A stretch of 64,000 nucleotides of DNA from Mesobacterium_A sp034670065 (GCA_034670065.1 JAXMOG010000004.1:186001-250000), one strand, 5' to 3'; numbered from the stretch's first letter, positions 42,964 through 52,031 are shown. Notes: generated by a model not told the origin, from the letters alone. Translations and numbers: made by a program.

Positions 42964-44263
42964 TAAAAATGTCACACTTCTGACCCCCGACTCAGGCATC
43001 CGGCCGGGTGTGGATATCGCCATCGACGATCAGGGAACCATTGCTGAGATCGGCAAAGACCTGCCCCCGGCACCCGGTGCTGTGCTGCATGACGCCCAAG
43101 GCGCACTTTGCCTGCCGGGGTTCGTGAACAGCCACAACCACTCTCCCTTGATGATCGTTCGCGGCATGGTCGAAGACATAGGTTTCGCGCCCGCCTATAC
43201 GCCCGGCGTGCCACAAGGACACTGGCTGTCCGCCGAAGAGACGCTTGTTCTGGCCCGGCTGGGCGTCATGGAAATGCTGTGTTCCGGCGCCACGACCATT
43301 GTCGATTACTACCGCTGCCCCGAAGCTCTGGCCCAAGCCGCGCATGAATTCGGACTGCGCGCCATGGTTGGCGGGCGCGTTATGGATATGAACACCGCCG
43401 CACTGGCCGAAGGCCGGTTTGAACGCGCCCCTGCCCTGGGAGATGAGACCTTGTCAGCGGCAATGGACACGCAGGAAAAATGGGATGGTCATGACAGAAT
43501 ATCCACAATTCTGGCCCCACACGCCCCTGACAGTTGTTCGCGCGATATGTTCATTCAGATGCGCAATATCGCCGAAGCCACGGGCAAACAGGTGCATACC
43601 CATCTGAGCCAATCGCAGATGGAAGTGGACCAAGTGCAGGCCCGCGAAGGCATGTCACCCACCGAGTTCCTTGATGATATCGGACTACTGTCGCCCGATC
43701 TGATTGCCGCACACTGTATTTTCATGACAAAAAGCGACATTTCACGTTTTGGAGCAGCTGGCGGCGTCGTAGCCCACGCCCCTATCGGAAACGCAAGCTT
43801 TGGGGCAGCAGCACCGGTCAAAGCTTTGCGCGATGCGGGGGCCTCCATCACATTGTGCACCGATACGAAATCCGCAGATATGTTCGAAGCCATGCGAATG
43901 GCCATTGCTGCAGCACGCTGGCGGGCGGGCATGTCCTTTGACCTGAACGCGGCTGAAGTCTTCGATTGGGCAACACGCGGTGGTGCCCACGCCTTGAAGG
44001 GGCATGCCGCCACCGGCACTCTTTCAGTCGGGGGACCTGCGGATCTGATCTTATTGGACCCCAACGCGCCAAACCTTTGCCCCGTCATCGACGGTGTTGG
44101 CGTTGTGGTGCATTCAGGCTCTGCGGGCAACGTGACCGATGTGATGGTTCAAGGCGAATGGCTGGTACGCGATCGTCGCCCAACCCGCGTGGATATGCCG
44201 ACCGTAATCGCGGAAGCACAGACAATTTCCCAAGGGCTTTGGCGCCGCGCGCAGGCAGGGTGA
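42950..44263 (+). CDS. Amidohydrolase-family deaminase (cytosine deaminase/TrzA-like)
   Basis: A 437-residue metal-dependent hydrolase of the ATZ/TRZ-cytosine deaminase group. Visible metal and catalytic residues: HxH in GFVNSHNHSPLM (near 62), His in TILAPHAPDSCS, HTHLSQSQME near 214, His in IAAHCIFM (near 245) and Asp in LCTDTKSADM (near 304). Such enzymes deaminate or dechlorinate N-rings, including cytosine and creatinine. It is divergent from the importer operon and is separated from the GntR gene by seven bases, convergent with it. The substrate is unknown. Confidence 0.85.
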   Translation: MASHFKNVTLLTPDSGIRPGVDIAIDDQGTIAEIGKDLPPAPGAVLHDAQGALCLPGFVNSHNHSPLMIVRGMVEDIGFAPAYTPGVPQGHWLSAEETLVLARLGVMEMLCSGATTIVDYYRCPEALAQAAHEFGLRAMVGGRVMDMNTAALAEGRFERAPALGDETLSAAMDTQEKWDGHDRISTILAPHAPDSCSRDMFIQMRNIAEATGKQVHTHLSQSQMEVDQVQAREGMSPTEFLDDIGLLSPDLIAAHCIFMTKSDISRFGAAGGVVAHAPIGNASFGAAAPVKALRDAGASITLCTDTKSADMFEAMRMAIAAARWRAGMSFDLNAAEVFDWATRGGAHALKGHAATGTLSVGGPADLILLDPNAPNLCPVIDGVGVVVHSGSAGNVTDVMVQGEWLVRDRRPTRVDMPTVIAEAQTISQGLWRRAQAG

Positions 44264-44270
44264 GCGGGCC

Positions 44271-44966
44271 TTACTGCTCGCCGTCTTGGCGCAGCACTTT
44301 CACGACGGTTTCACCGGTGTGCGTCATGTGTTGCCGCCAGATTTGGGCTGCCGCGTCTTTGTCTTTGTTGCGCATGGCCGTCATCAGCACTTCATGCTCT
44401 GACACCGCCTCAACCAATCGGTCCGGCTCCATGATCGCCAGATAGCGTCCACGACGCGCCCGCGCGATCAGCCGTTTGTGCGTTTCAACTATGATCTGGT
44501 TTCCGCTGTTTTCGACGATGAAGTCATGAATTTCCGAATTGGTATCAAAATAGTCGGTTTGATTGCCGATCTTGTAATACGTCATCATCTGCGCGTGCAG
44601 TTCTTCTAATTGGTCCAGCGTTTCCGTTGAAATATGCTCTGCCAATCTTTCTGCGGCCAGACTTTCCAGTGAGGCGATCACATCAAACAACGCCAGCGCC
44701 TCTTGCGGCCCATACTGCAGGACTTGCGCCCCTTTGTTTCGTGAAATCGCGATCAAACCATCCGCATGCAGCAACTTCAGCGCCTCACGCACTGGCGTGC
44801 GGGACAGTCCAAGTTCGGCTGAAATCTTGCGTTCCACCAGACGCGAACCGGGCGGGTAAACGCCCTTCACAATCTTGTCGCGTAGTACGTTAGAGACCCA
44901 CTGTGCAATCGCCGTTGGGGACTCTAGGCGTTCCAACTCTTCACTCAATTCGTTCTGGAAACTCAC
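44271..44966 (-). CDS. GntR-family regulator (FadR/VanR-type)
   Basis: A 231-residue FCD-domain GntR regulator. The winged helix is VERKISAELGLSRTPVREAL followed by LKLLHADGLIAISRNKGAQV; the C-terminal all-helical FCD domain contains the metal-binding acids/histidines (for example EIHDFIVENSGN). The start is GTG, preceded by GAAAGG at good spacing. It converges with the amidohydrolase gene, and a palindrome like those upstream of the importer and amidohydrolase genes lies 18 bases before its start, suggesting autoregulation. Confidence 0.88.
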   Translation of the reverse strand: MSFQNELSEELERLESPTAIAQWVSNVLRDKIVKGVYPPGSRLVERKISAELGLSRTPVREALKLLHADGLIAISRNKGAQVLQYGPQEALALFDVIASLESLAAERLAEHISTETLDQLEELHAQMMTYYKIGNQTDYFDTNSEIHDFIVENSGNQIIVETHKRLIARARRGRYLAIMEPDRLVEAVSEHEVLMTAMRNKDKDAAAQIWRQHMTHTGETVVKVLRQDGEQ

Positions 44967-44984
44967 CTATGGGCCTTTCGCTGC

Positions 44985-45000
44985 ATATGGCATCCCATCT
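44985..45000. promoter_or_regulatory. Palindrome, GntR-type operator candidate 3
   Basis: ATATGG-CATC-CCATCT: an imperfect copy (TGGCATCCCA core) of the other two, 18 bases upstream of the GntR GTG start. It suits negative autoregulation. Confidence 0.55.
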
Positions 45001-45288
45001 TAAGGGCTTTCAGGAATATCACAACATCAATGCAACCTTTTGTAGTCCCTGCGACGATTGTTGCTACCTGCCGACTACACACTGAGCATCATGATGTTTC
45101 ATGCGAGTTCACCCAGGCAATTGCAGCTTCGCCTGATACAGAAATCATTCAAGGAACATGGGCTGATCGCTGCGCGCTGGTTACGGAACAGAAAACGCCC
45201 GTCCAAGGTCCAGACTGGAGCAGACGTTGGGAAACAACATCAGCCCCAGCCTCGTTTCACAGCCTCTGAGACCGTGGGGATTTTCGCC
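45001..45288. other. Gene-free stretch between GntR and EthD genes
   Basis: Nearly 290 bases without a convincing gene. Plus-strand frames are open in parts, but none has family features or a ribosome-binding site. Any promoter for GntR lies at its left end. Confidence 0.5.
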
Positions 45289-45597
45289 CTAGCCTACAAC
45301 TTCACCAATCAGCATCTTGGGCTGTCCGCTGAAGAAGTTGGGAATATCTTCCAGTGCCGGCCCAGCGGCCCCCAAGGCCGCATCCAAAGCCGCTTGGTCT
45401 TTGAACGTCATCGTGGCGATCGTATGGAACCCGGCCGGAACATCAGGTCCGCCTGCCAGTCCTTTGACAATAGTCACGCCATCCAGGTGTGGCCCCATGT
45501 GTTCATTAACGATGGGTATATGTTTGGCCGCGTAATATTCGTGATCAAAAGTTGTATTGTCGTCAGTCGGGTAAAGAACTTGAAGTGATAGGGTCAT
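45289..45597 (-). CDS. EthD-family small protein
   Basis: A 102-residue EthD/ferredoxin-like-fold protein. It begins TLSLQVLYPTDDNTTFDHEYY and continues AAKHIPIVNEHMGPHLDG and FHTIATMTFKDQAALDAAL, typical of this dimeric alpha+beta barrel family of unknown or cofactor-transfer role. The chosen ATG avoids a non-conserved extension. It stands alone on the minus strand between the GntR and PTA regions, so context gives no firm role. Confidence 0.75.
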   Translation of the reverse strand: MTLSLQVLYPTDDNTTFDHEYYAAKHIPIVNEHMGPHLDGVTIVKGLAGGPDVPAGFHTIATMTFKDQAALDAALGAAGPALEDIPNFFSGQPKMLIGEVVG

Positions 45598-45908
45598 ATT
45601 GCGTTCCTTATACACGAACCAGATTTGATCCGAGACGGACACGCTATGGGATCGCCCTTCCACAAGCCAGTGTTTTCCCTGCTCGCAGATTTGCGCCCCC
45701 AACATAAACACACTAAATTCTTAGACTTTCTGAAACCTTGTTTCGGACAGGCCGCGCACAAGGCCATGAACTGACGGTCCTTTGATCCGTATCAACGCAA
45801 TCACTTTGGGCGCGCTGCAAACTTGGGCTGAATCTGGATTTTCACCCATAGCAAAAAATTGGGCACCATCAGGCCGCGCCCCAAACAATGCCTGAGTACG
45901 ATTGAATA

Positions 45909-45962
45909 GCCGGAAGCGTCGCTGGGGTTCTGCCCCGCGATCACACCTACTGCGCTTCCGGC
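45909..45962 (+). promoter_or_regulatory. Predicted structured region before the MaoC-PTA gene
   Basis: Outer arms GCCGGAAGC (45909-45917) and GCTTCCGGC (45954-45962) are perfectly complementary and enclose an inner GGGG-TTCTG-CCCC hairpin. It lies in the 395 bases between the EthD and MaoC-PTA genes, where no gene is recognised, and ends 30 bases before the start. It could be a terminator or a 5' regulatory RNA; it is too short for a tRNA. Confidence 0.4.
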
Positions 45963-45992
45963 GTCACTGCCATGCCGATGGAGAAGAACTGC

Positions 45993-47420
45993 ATGTCCGC
46001 GTTTGAACAAGGCCAGCACGCTGCATCGCTGCAGTACATTGAAAACAAAACCTATGACGAAATCGCAATCGGCGACGCGGCCGAACTGACCCGCAAGCTG
46101 CAAACGCAAGATATTGAGCTGTTCGCCGTGATGTCGGGTGATGTAAACCCGACCCATGTCGATGCAGACTACGCCAAGTCCGACATGTTTCACGGGGTGA
46201 TCGCACATGGCATGTGGGGTGGCGCACTGATTTCGGCGGTGTTGGGCACGGAACTGCCCGGCCCCGGCACAATCTTTATGAACCAAAGCCTGAAATTCAA
46301 CCTACCAGTGGGTTTGGGCGATACCGTCACCGTTCGGGTAGAGGTCACCGAAAAACTGGATCAGGATCGCCTGCTATTGGCCTGCACCTGCCTGAACCAG
46401 CATGGCCAAACAGTGATCGAAGGCGAAGCCTGTGTCATCGCCCCGCGCGAAAAAGTTCGCCGCCCGCGCGTGGTACTGCCTGAGGTGCATCTGCACGTGC
46501 AGGGCGCACAGTATTCCCGGCTGATTGCAGCGACAGACGCGCTGGCGCCTGTCCCTACGGCCGTTGTGCACCCTTGCGATGCGCTGAGTTTGACCGGAGC
46601 TTTGGACGCAGCGCGTCAAGGGATGATTGTACCGATTTTGGTGGGCCCCAAAGCAAAGATCGACGCCGCCGCGAAAGAGGCCGAGTGCAGCCTAGATGGT
46701 GTTGAGGTTGTTGATACCCCCCACAGCCATGCCGCTGCCGCAACGGCGGTGGCACTGGTTCGGGCGGGAAAGGCAGCTGCCCTGATGAAAGGGTCACTGC
46801 ACACCGATGAACTGATGGAAGCGGTTGTGGATGCATCGCAGGGTCTGCGAACCGACCGCCGGATGAGCCATATCTACGTGCTTGATGTGCCAACCTACCC
46901 CAAACCGCTGCTGATCACCGATGCTGCGATTAATATCTACCCTGACCTGCCCATCAAACGCGACATCGTTCAGAACGCTATCAATCTGGCACGGGCGCTG
47001 GGGATTGAGTTGCCAAAGGTCGCTATTCTGTCAGCGGTCGAAACTGTCAATCCGCGGATCGCCTCAACATTGGATGCAGCGGCCCTTTGCAAAATGGCTG
47101 ACCGGGGCCAGATCACCGGTGGATTGTTGGATGGGCCGCTGGCCTTTGACAATGCGATTTCTCCGGTCGCCGTGGCCGCCAAGGGCATCGTTTCAGATGT
47201 TGCGGGTGTGGCAGACATTTTGGTCGCCCCAGATCTGGAGGCCGCAAACATGATTGCCAAGCAGCTGATCTATCTGGCCGGTGCCGACGCGGCAGGCATC
47301 GTGTTGGGCGCGCAGGTGCCAATCATTCTGACCAGCCGGGCTGACAGCGCAATGTCGCGGCTTGCGTCTTGCGCCTTGGGGCAATTGTTTATCAACCATC
47401 AAACGGTTCCCCAGTCATGA
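45993..47420 (+). CDS. Fused MaoC-like dehydratase and phosphate acetyltransferase
   Basis: A 475-residue fusion. Residues 1-150 are a MaoC/(R)-specific enoyl-CoA hydratase domain with the hydratase 2 motif MSGDVNPTH (Asp50, His55). About 165-475 is a phosphate acetyl/butyryltransferase domain (ILVGPKAKID, AALMKGSLHTDELM, GLLDGPLAFDNA, LEAANMIAKQLIYLAGADAA). Such fusions occur in proteobacteria and interconvert acyl-CoA and acyl phosphate. The start at 45993 follows GGAGAAG with 7-base spacing. It is coupled (ATGA) to acetate kinase, giving an acyl-CoA to acetate/ATP route. Confidence 0.88.
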   Translation: MSAFEQGQHAASLQYIENKTYDEIAIGDAAELTRKLQTQDIELFAVMSGDVNPTHVDADYAKSDMFHGVIAHGMWGGALISAVLGTELPGPGTIFMNQSLKFNLPVGLGDTVTVRVEVTEKLDQDRLLLACTCLNQHGQTVIEGEACVIAPREKVRRPRVVLPEVHLHVQGAQYSRLIAATDALAPVPTAVVHPCDALSLTGALDAARQGMIVPILVGPKAKIDAAAKEAECSLDGVEVVDTPHSHAAAATAVALVRAGKAAALMKGSLHTDELMEAVVDASQGLRTDRRMSHIYVLDVPTYPKPLLITDAAINIYPDLPIKRDIVQNAINLARALGIELPKVAILSAVETVNPRIASTLDAAALCKMADRGQITGGLLDGPLAFDNAISPVAVAAKGIVSDVAGVADILVAPDLEAANMIAKQLIYLAGADAAGIVLGAQVPIILTSRADSAMSRLASCALGQLFINHQTVPQS

Positions 47421-48622
47421 TCGACGCAATTCTTGTGCTGAATGTTGGCTCTTCCAGCCTGAAGTTCGCCATCTACCCGAACGAACAAAACGCCAGCGCC
47501 GCAATCCTGCACGGCAAAATCGCCGGAATTGGCACCAACCCGGTGTTTTCCGCGCATGACGCTGCAAACCGTTCGGTCCCACCGCAGCTCCACCTGCCGC
47601 TGGATACAAATGCAGGGCCCGATGATCTGATCCCGGCGCTGCTGAACTGGATCAAACGCTATGATGGCGGCATTTCAATCAAGGCTGCCGGACATCGGGT
47701 GGTTCATGGCGGGCGCCACCATACAGGTCCGGCCCTTGTGACCGACGCACTACTGGCGGATCTTGAAACACTGATCCCGCTGGCCCCGCTGCATCAACCG
47801 CACAATCTGGCGGCCATCCGCTGTGTGGCGGCTTCGGAACCTGATCTGCCTCAGGTGGCCTGCTTTGATACCAGTTTCCACCGAACGCAAAGCAAGCTGG
47901 CCTCAACCTTTGCCCTGCCCCGTGCGCTTTCTGACGAAGGGATCATTCGCTACGGTTTTCATGGATTGTCTTACGACTATATCGCCAGCACCTTGCCGCT
48001 TCATCTGGGCGAAAAGGCCGATGGGCGTGTTATTGTCGCCCATCTGGGCAGCGGTGCCAGCATGTGTGCCATGAAAAACCGGCGCAGCGCAGCGACCAGC
48101 ATGGGGTTTACGGCACTGGATGGGTTGATGATGGGCCGGCGCTGCGGTGCACTGGACCCCGGTGTGGTGCTGTATCTGATGGAAGAAAAAGGCCTGTCAC
48201 TGCCAGACGTTTCAACACTGCTATACAAGAAATCGGGCTTGCGCGGGGTATCGGGCATCAGCAATGACATGGCGGTTTTACAAGCCAGCAGCGCCCCGGA
48301 AGCGGAAGACGCGATTGCCCTGTTCTGCTATCGCGCGGCATGTGAATTGGCGGCCTTGACCACTGCGATCAACGGGCTGGATGCCATCGTATTCACCGCA
48401 GGTATCGGCGAAAATTCCGCAATTGTCCGCAAGCGCATTTGCGACCATTTGCAGTGGCTCGGTGTCTCGCTGGACCCCGCTGCAAACGACAGCCACGCCC
48501 CCCGCATCAGCGGAAAAGACGCTGCCATTGATGTGCTTGTCATCCCAACGGACGAGGAAATCGTCATCGTTCATGCCACGCAATCTCTGATCGAATCCGG
48601 AACGAAATCCGACGCAGTTTGA
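47417..48622 (+). CDS. ackA: Acetate kinase
   Basis: A 401-residue acetate/propionate kinase. Signatures are LVLNVGSSSLKFAIY (residues 6-20), AAGHRVVHGGRHHTGP near 93, GFHGLSYDYIA near 180 and IVAHLGSGASMC near 205, and FTAGIGENSAIVR near 330 in the nucleotide-binding part. The reaction is acyl phosphate + ADP to acid + ATP. The start overlaps the PTA stop (ATGA). It makes ATP from acetyl-CoA or propionyl-CoA formed by the upstream fusion. Confidence 0.93.
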   Translation: MIDAILVLNVGSSSLKFAIYPNEQNASAAILHGKIAGIGTNPVFSAHDAANRSVPPQLHLPLDTNAGPDDLIPALLNWIKRYDGGISIKAAGHRVVHGGRHHTGPALVTDALLADLETLIPLAPLHQPHNLAAIRCVAASEPDLPQVACFDTSFHRTQSKLASTFALPRALSDEGIIRYGFHGLSYDYIASTLPLHLGEKADGRVIVAHLGSGASMCAMKNRRSAATSMGFTALDGLMMGRRCGALDPGVVLYLMEEKGLSLPDVSTLLYKKSGLRGVSGISNDMAVLQASSAPEAEDAIALFCYRAACELAALTTAINGLDAIVFTAGIGENSAIVRKRICDHLQWLGVSLDPAANDSHAPRISGKDAAIDVLVIPTDEEIVIVHATQSLIESGTKSDAV

Positions 48623-48702
48623 AACCACTCTTTGCCGGCGGTACGGATAAAAGACGTGAATGACGCCCCAATCCCTCATCCTCCGCAAACTGCCGACCGG
48701 GT

Positions 48703-48716
48703 CTGATCTACATCAG
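48703..48716. promoter_or_regulatory. FNR/CRP-type box candidate
   Basis: CTGAT-CTAC-ATCAG resembles the FNR/FnrL box TTGAT-N4-ATCAA, with the TGAT/ATCA core intact. It lies 123 bases upstream of the small membrane protein gene at 48839 in a 216-base gap. It may mark low-oxygen control, consistent with the neighbouring Pta-Ack genes, but could be a chance match. Confidence 0.35.
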
Positions 48717-48838
48717 CGCCAGGTCCGGCTAGATGTGCTACAAGCATCCGAAATGGCGAATTCCCGCCCTTCGGTCCGACCAGAGTGCTGCCAACGGCAC
48801 CTTATCGGACAGCCCCTGCAAAGAGACAGAAGTCCGAA

Positions 48839-49255
48839 ATGTCAGAAAAAAACTTCCAACTTAGCCGTGACCCGGCCTACGAAGACTTTCTTAGTGCTGA
48901 GGTCGGCCAAGACGACAAGGGCATCGATGTCACCGTTCTTTCGATGCTGGCCAGGTTGGGTGTTGATCCGTGGCAAGAAGCCTCCGAACTGACTGCTTTG
49001 GCAGAAACCCCAGCCCAGAAAAGACTGGAAGCCCTGTTGGAGAGTTTCACCGATGTCCCAACACCCGATGTCGAACGGGACACACTCGCCAAGGCCCTGC
49101 TGGCCTATCTGCCCAGCCGGGTAAACGCTCCCAAACCATCAACCCGCGGACCGGCGGTCAATTCAATGCAACCAACGCTCACTTCCCCCGTCTTCTGGAT
49201 TGTTGCCGTGATCTTGGTTATTGGCAGCGTTGCAATGCTGGCGCTGGGGAACTGA
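48839..49255 (+). CDS. Hypothetical single-span membrane protein
   Basis: A 138-residue protein of unknown function. It is acidic at the N-terminus (for example RDPAYEDFLSAEVGQDDKG), has a helical region at about 30-75, a proline-rich linker, and a C-terminal transmembrane helix SPVFWIVAVILVIGSVAMLA at about 115-134. Tail anchoring in the inner membrane with the bulk in the cytosol is likely. I do not recognise a family. The ATG at 48839 is preferred; an upstream ATG at 48785 has poor sequence. Confidence 0.6.
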   Translation: MSEKNFQLSRDPAYEDFLSAEVGQDDKGIDVTVLSMLARLGVDPWQEASELTALAETPAQKRLEALLESFTDVPTPDVERDTLAKALLAYLPSRVNAPKPSTRGPAVNSMQPTLTSPVFWIVAVILVIGSVAMLALGN

Positions 49256-49317
49256 GATGCGGCCTCCCCGTTCACTAATACGGCCCTCAGCAATTTCTGC
49301 CTTGAAAGGTGCCCCAC

Positions 49318-49665
49318 ATGACTGTCGACGCCACGCTTTGGGATATGGAAGAACGTTTTTGGACCGAAGGCGCTGACAGCGCCCGTCAAATGACAGCGAA
49401 AAACGCGGTTTTTGTATTTCCAAATCCAACCGGAATTCTGCAAGGCGATACGCTGTGGCGCGAAGCAGAGGTCGCACAGCGTTGGCGGTCTGTCGACATG
49501 AGTGAGCAGCACTTTTCCCGAATAGATAACGTTGCCGTTCTGGCCTATCACGTCGCCGCAGAACGGGGCGATTTACCTACGTTCGACGCATTGTGCAGCT
49601 CGACCTACGTGAAGGACAACAACACTTGGTTGCGGTTGACCCACCAACAAACACCCACGGTTTAA
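49318..49665 (+). CDS. NTF2-like (SnoaL/DUF4440-type) small protein
   Basis: A 115-residue protein with an NTF2-like cone pattern: an N-terminal helix (TLWDMEERFWTEGADSAR), then strands such as VAVLAYHVAAER and STYVKDNNTWLRLTHQ. It probably binds or isomerises a small molecule, but no catalytic residue is certain. It starts at ATG 49318, eight bases after AAAGG, and lies downstream of the hypothetical membrane protein. No other context tells its role. Confidence 0.6.
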   Translation: MTVDATLWDMEERFWTEGADSARQMTAKNAVFVFPNPTGILQGDTLWREAEVAQRWRSVDMSEQHFSRIDNVAVLAYHVAAERGDLPTFDALCSSTYVKDNNTWLRLTHQQTPTV

Positions 49666-49837
49666 GTTGAGTGAGTGCCAGTATTCAGTGCAAACATGTG
49701 CCGCCTAAGCAAAAAGGTGCACACAATTTACACAATTAGCGCCGATATCGCCTAGAATTCCCTCATCTCAATCCGAATTGCGCCCGAAGTAAGGGGCACA
49801 TCTTTTGCGACGCCGACATTCCTGTTCGGTCAATGAA

Positions 49838-50515
49838 ATGGATTTGAGATTCTTCGAAATATACCGACGTGGCGAATACCTTCTGATGCTTGCAGAAGGG
49901 GTATTGTTCAGCATCGGTCTGACCCTGGCCGCCGCACTGGTGGGCTTTTTGTTTGCACTGGTCTTGTCGGGTGTCCGATATGGGCACGTCCCCTACATCA
50001 GAAACATCGCAACGGCCTATGTTGAGTTCATCCGCAACACGCCTTTGATTGTGCAGCTCTTCTTTGTCGCGTTCGGCCTGCCGCTGTTGCTGGGCTATCA
50101 ATGGCCGTTCTGGGCGCATGCTCTACTGGCATTGATCTTGAATTTTTCCGCCTATTTCTCGGAAATTCTGCGCGCCGGGTACGGCACAGTCAACGAAGGT
50201 CAACGCGAAGCCGCAGCGGCCCTAGGCTTAAATAAACCCTTGATTTTTTTAAAGATTGTTCTGCCGCAGGCTGTCGCCAAGATGTATCCATCCCTGGCTA
50301 GCCAGTTTATTTTCCTGTTCCTGACCACCGGTGTGATTTCAGAAATTGGTGTGAATGATCTGACCCAGGCCGGAAAATACATCGACAGCAGAACATTCCG
50401 CACGTTCGAAGTCTTCTTCACCTTAACGGTCTTGTACATCGCCCTGTCTATCGGCTTCAAACTGCTTCTGGCCGGGCTACAAAAGCGCTTGTTCGCATGG
50501 CAGGTGGCACGATGA
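49838..50515 (+). CDS. Amino-acid-type ABC permease
   Basis: A 225-residue permease of the His/Glu/Gln (PAAT) importer type, with 4-5 helices and the ATPase-docking loop GQREAAAALGLNKPLIFLKI near residue 130. FIRNTPLIVQLFFVAFGLP is a hallmark of this family. The ATG at 49838 is used; the frame opens earlier at TTG 49805. It overlaps the next permease gene (ATGA) and, with the binding protein at 51246, forms an importer. No cognate ATPase lies nearby. Confidence 0.88.
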   Translation: MDLRFFEIYRRGEYLLMLAEGVLFSIGLTLAAALVGFLFALVLSGVRYGHVPYIRNIATAYVEFIRNTPLIVQLFFVAFGLPLLLGYQWPFWAHALLALILNFSAYFSEILRAGYGTVNEGQREAAAALGLNKPLIFLKIVLPQAVAKMYPSLASQFIFLFLTTGVISEIGVNDLTQAGKYIDSRTFRTFEVFFTLTVLYIALSIGFKLLLAGLQKRLFAWQVAR

Positions 50516-51216
50516 AAGAACTGCTCGTCTCCCTGCTTGGCGCACCTCAGGGCGTGGTCCTGTACCAGTTGATCTATGCGACCCAATTCACCATTTACCT
50601 TTCATTGATCGCGTTCATCGGCGGCGGGCTCGTTGCGGCGGGGATCACCGTTTTGCGGATTATTCCGTCAAAACCGGCACGGATCATCTCACAAAGCTAC
50701 ATCTGGTTTTTCCAGTCTGCCCCTTTGCTGATGTTGCTGTTTTTGTTCGGGCTGGGTGTTCCGCGTCTGTTGGGCTTTGATGTAAACATCTGGATCGCCG
50801 CCAGTGCCGCGCTGACACTCTACAGCAGTGCCTATCTGGCCGAAGTCTGGCGCGGTGCGATCCAAAGCTTGCCTGACGGTCAATGGGAAGGCGCCGAAGC
50901 CCTGGGGCTGCGGTTCCTGCAAACCTTGCGTTTGGTCATTCTTCCACAGGCGCTTCGGGTATCACTGGCCCCTACTGTCGGGTTTTTGGTGCAGATCATC
51001 AAAGGCACGTCTTTGGCCTATATCATCGGGTTTTCTGACCTGATGAGCATTGGCAAACGCTGGGCCAACGCGCCCGTCGACGGCACCGAACCCTTCATCA
51101 TCTATCCGCTTATGGCGCTGATCTATTTCGCGCTGTGCTTTCCACTTTCAAGGCTGGCTATCACCTTGGAGAAAAAGCTTGGAACCGTGCCAAAAACGGC
51201 ACCGGTCACCAGCTAA
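50512..51216 (+). CDS. Amino-acid-type ABC permease
   Basis: A 234-residue permease, second membrane subunit. Helices and docking loop DGQWEGAEALGLRFLQTLRL near residue 130 fit the family. Starts at ATG 50512, overlapping the upstream stop (ATGA). It precedes the binding-protein gene by 29 bases. Confidence 0.88.
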   Translation: MKELLVSLLGAPQGVVLYQLIYATQFTIYLSLIAFIGGGLVAAGITVLRIIPSKPARIISQSYIWFFQSAPLLMLLFLFGLGVPRLLGFDVNIWIAASAALTLYSSAYLAEVWRGAIQSLPDGQWEGAEALGLRFLQTLRLVILPQALRVSLAPTVGFLVQIIKGTSLAYIIGFSDLMSIGKRWANAPVDGTEPFIIYPLMALIYFALCFPLSRLAITLEKKLGTVPKTAPVTS

Positions 51217-51245
51217 AAAATCTTCATCTCAACAGGGAAAATACT

Positions 51246-52031
51246 ATGAAGAAACTGACCAACTTTATTGCTGCAGCTGTGTTCGCTTTGCCTGCATTGG
51301 CAACGCAAGCCACTGCGGACCTTGCTGATATCCTTTCTGCGGGCACCATCAAAATTGCCATTCCTGAATCTTTCTCGCCGTTCGGCTCGCTGGGCGCCAC
51401 GGGTGAATACGAAGGGTATGATGTCGATGTTGCCAAGCTGATTGCATCTGATCTGGGCGTCGAGCTGGAGCTGGTGCCGGTCACATCCAACCAGCGGATC
51501 CCTTTCCTTGAAACCGACCGCGTTGATCTGGTCATTGCAACAATGGGTGCCAACCCAGAGCGCGCAAAATCCATCTGGTTCTCGTCGGCCTATGCGCCAT
51601 TCTTTTCCGGGGCTTTTGCAGCGTCAGACAAATCGATCGCAAGCGTGTCTGATTTGGCAGGCATGTCTGTCGGCCTGACAGGCGGCACGTTGGAAGATCT
51701 GGAGCTGACAAAGATCGCCCCAGAAACCACCGAAATCATCCGCTTTGGCGACAACGCCGCGACACGGGCCGCTTTTGAATCCGGTCAGGTTGATGTTTTG
51801 GTCAGCGGGAACACTGTTGCCGCCGCCATCAGCGCAGCCGACGCTGACGCCGACATCGAAACCAAGTTCATTCTGAAGGAATCGCCCGCCTTTATCGGCA
51901 TCAAAAAGGGCAACCTTGATCTGCTGTTCTGGGTGAACACTTTCATTCTGCACAAGACCCTTGGCGGAGAGCTGAACGCGTTTTCGAACACTTGGCTGGG
52001 TCAGGATCTGCCTGCGCTGCCAAGCCTGTAA
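51246..52031 (+). CDS. Amino-acid-type ABC substrate-binding protein
   Basis: A 261-residue periplasmic protein with a signal peptide (KKLTNFIAAAVFALPALA, residues 2-19) and an SBP_bac_3 domain (IAIPESFSPFGSLG, GYDVDVAKLIASDLGVELE, VDLVIATMGANPERA). The ligand is probably an amino acid, opine or similar amine/acid. It ends just before a 12-base stem hairpin (52042-52072) and a U-run terminator (52116-52146), so it is the last gene of the transport operon. Confidence 0.88.
   Translation: MKKLTNFIAAAVFALPALATQATADLADILSAGTIKIAIPESFSPFGSLGATGEYEGYDVDVAKLIASDLGVELELVPVTSNQRIPFLETDRVDLVIATMGANPERAKSIWFSSAYAPFFSGAFAASDKSIASVSDLAGMSVGLTGGTLEDLELTKIAPETTEIIRFGDNAATRAAFESGQVDVLVSGNTVAAAISAADADADIETKFILKESPAFIGIKKGNLDLLFWVNTFILHKTLGGELNAFSNTWLGQDLPALPSL

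Noticed and set aside
45058..45588. Open plus-strand frame spanning the GntR/EthD gap
   Set aside because: It runs opposite and across the conserved EthD gene, has no ribosome-binding site and shows no family features.
45909..45962. tRNA-like cloverleaf
   Set aside because: The outer stem fits, but the length (54) and missing anticodon arm do not.
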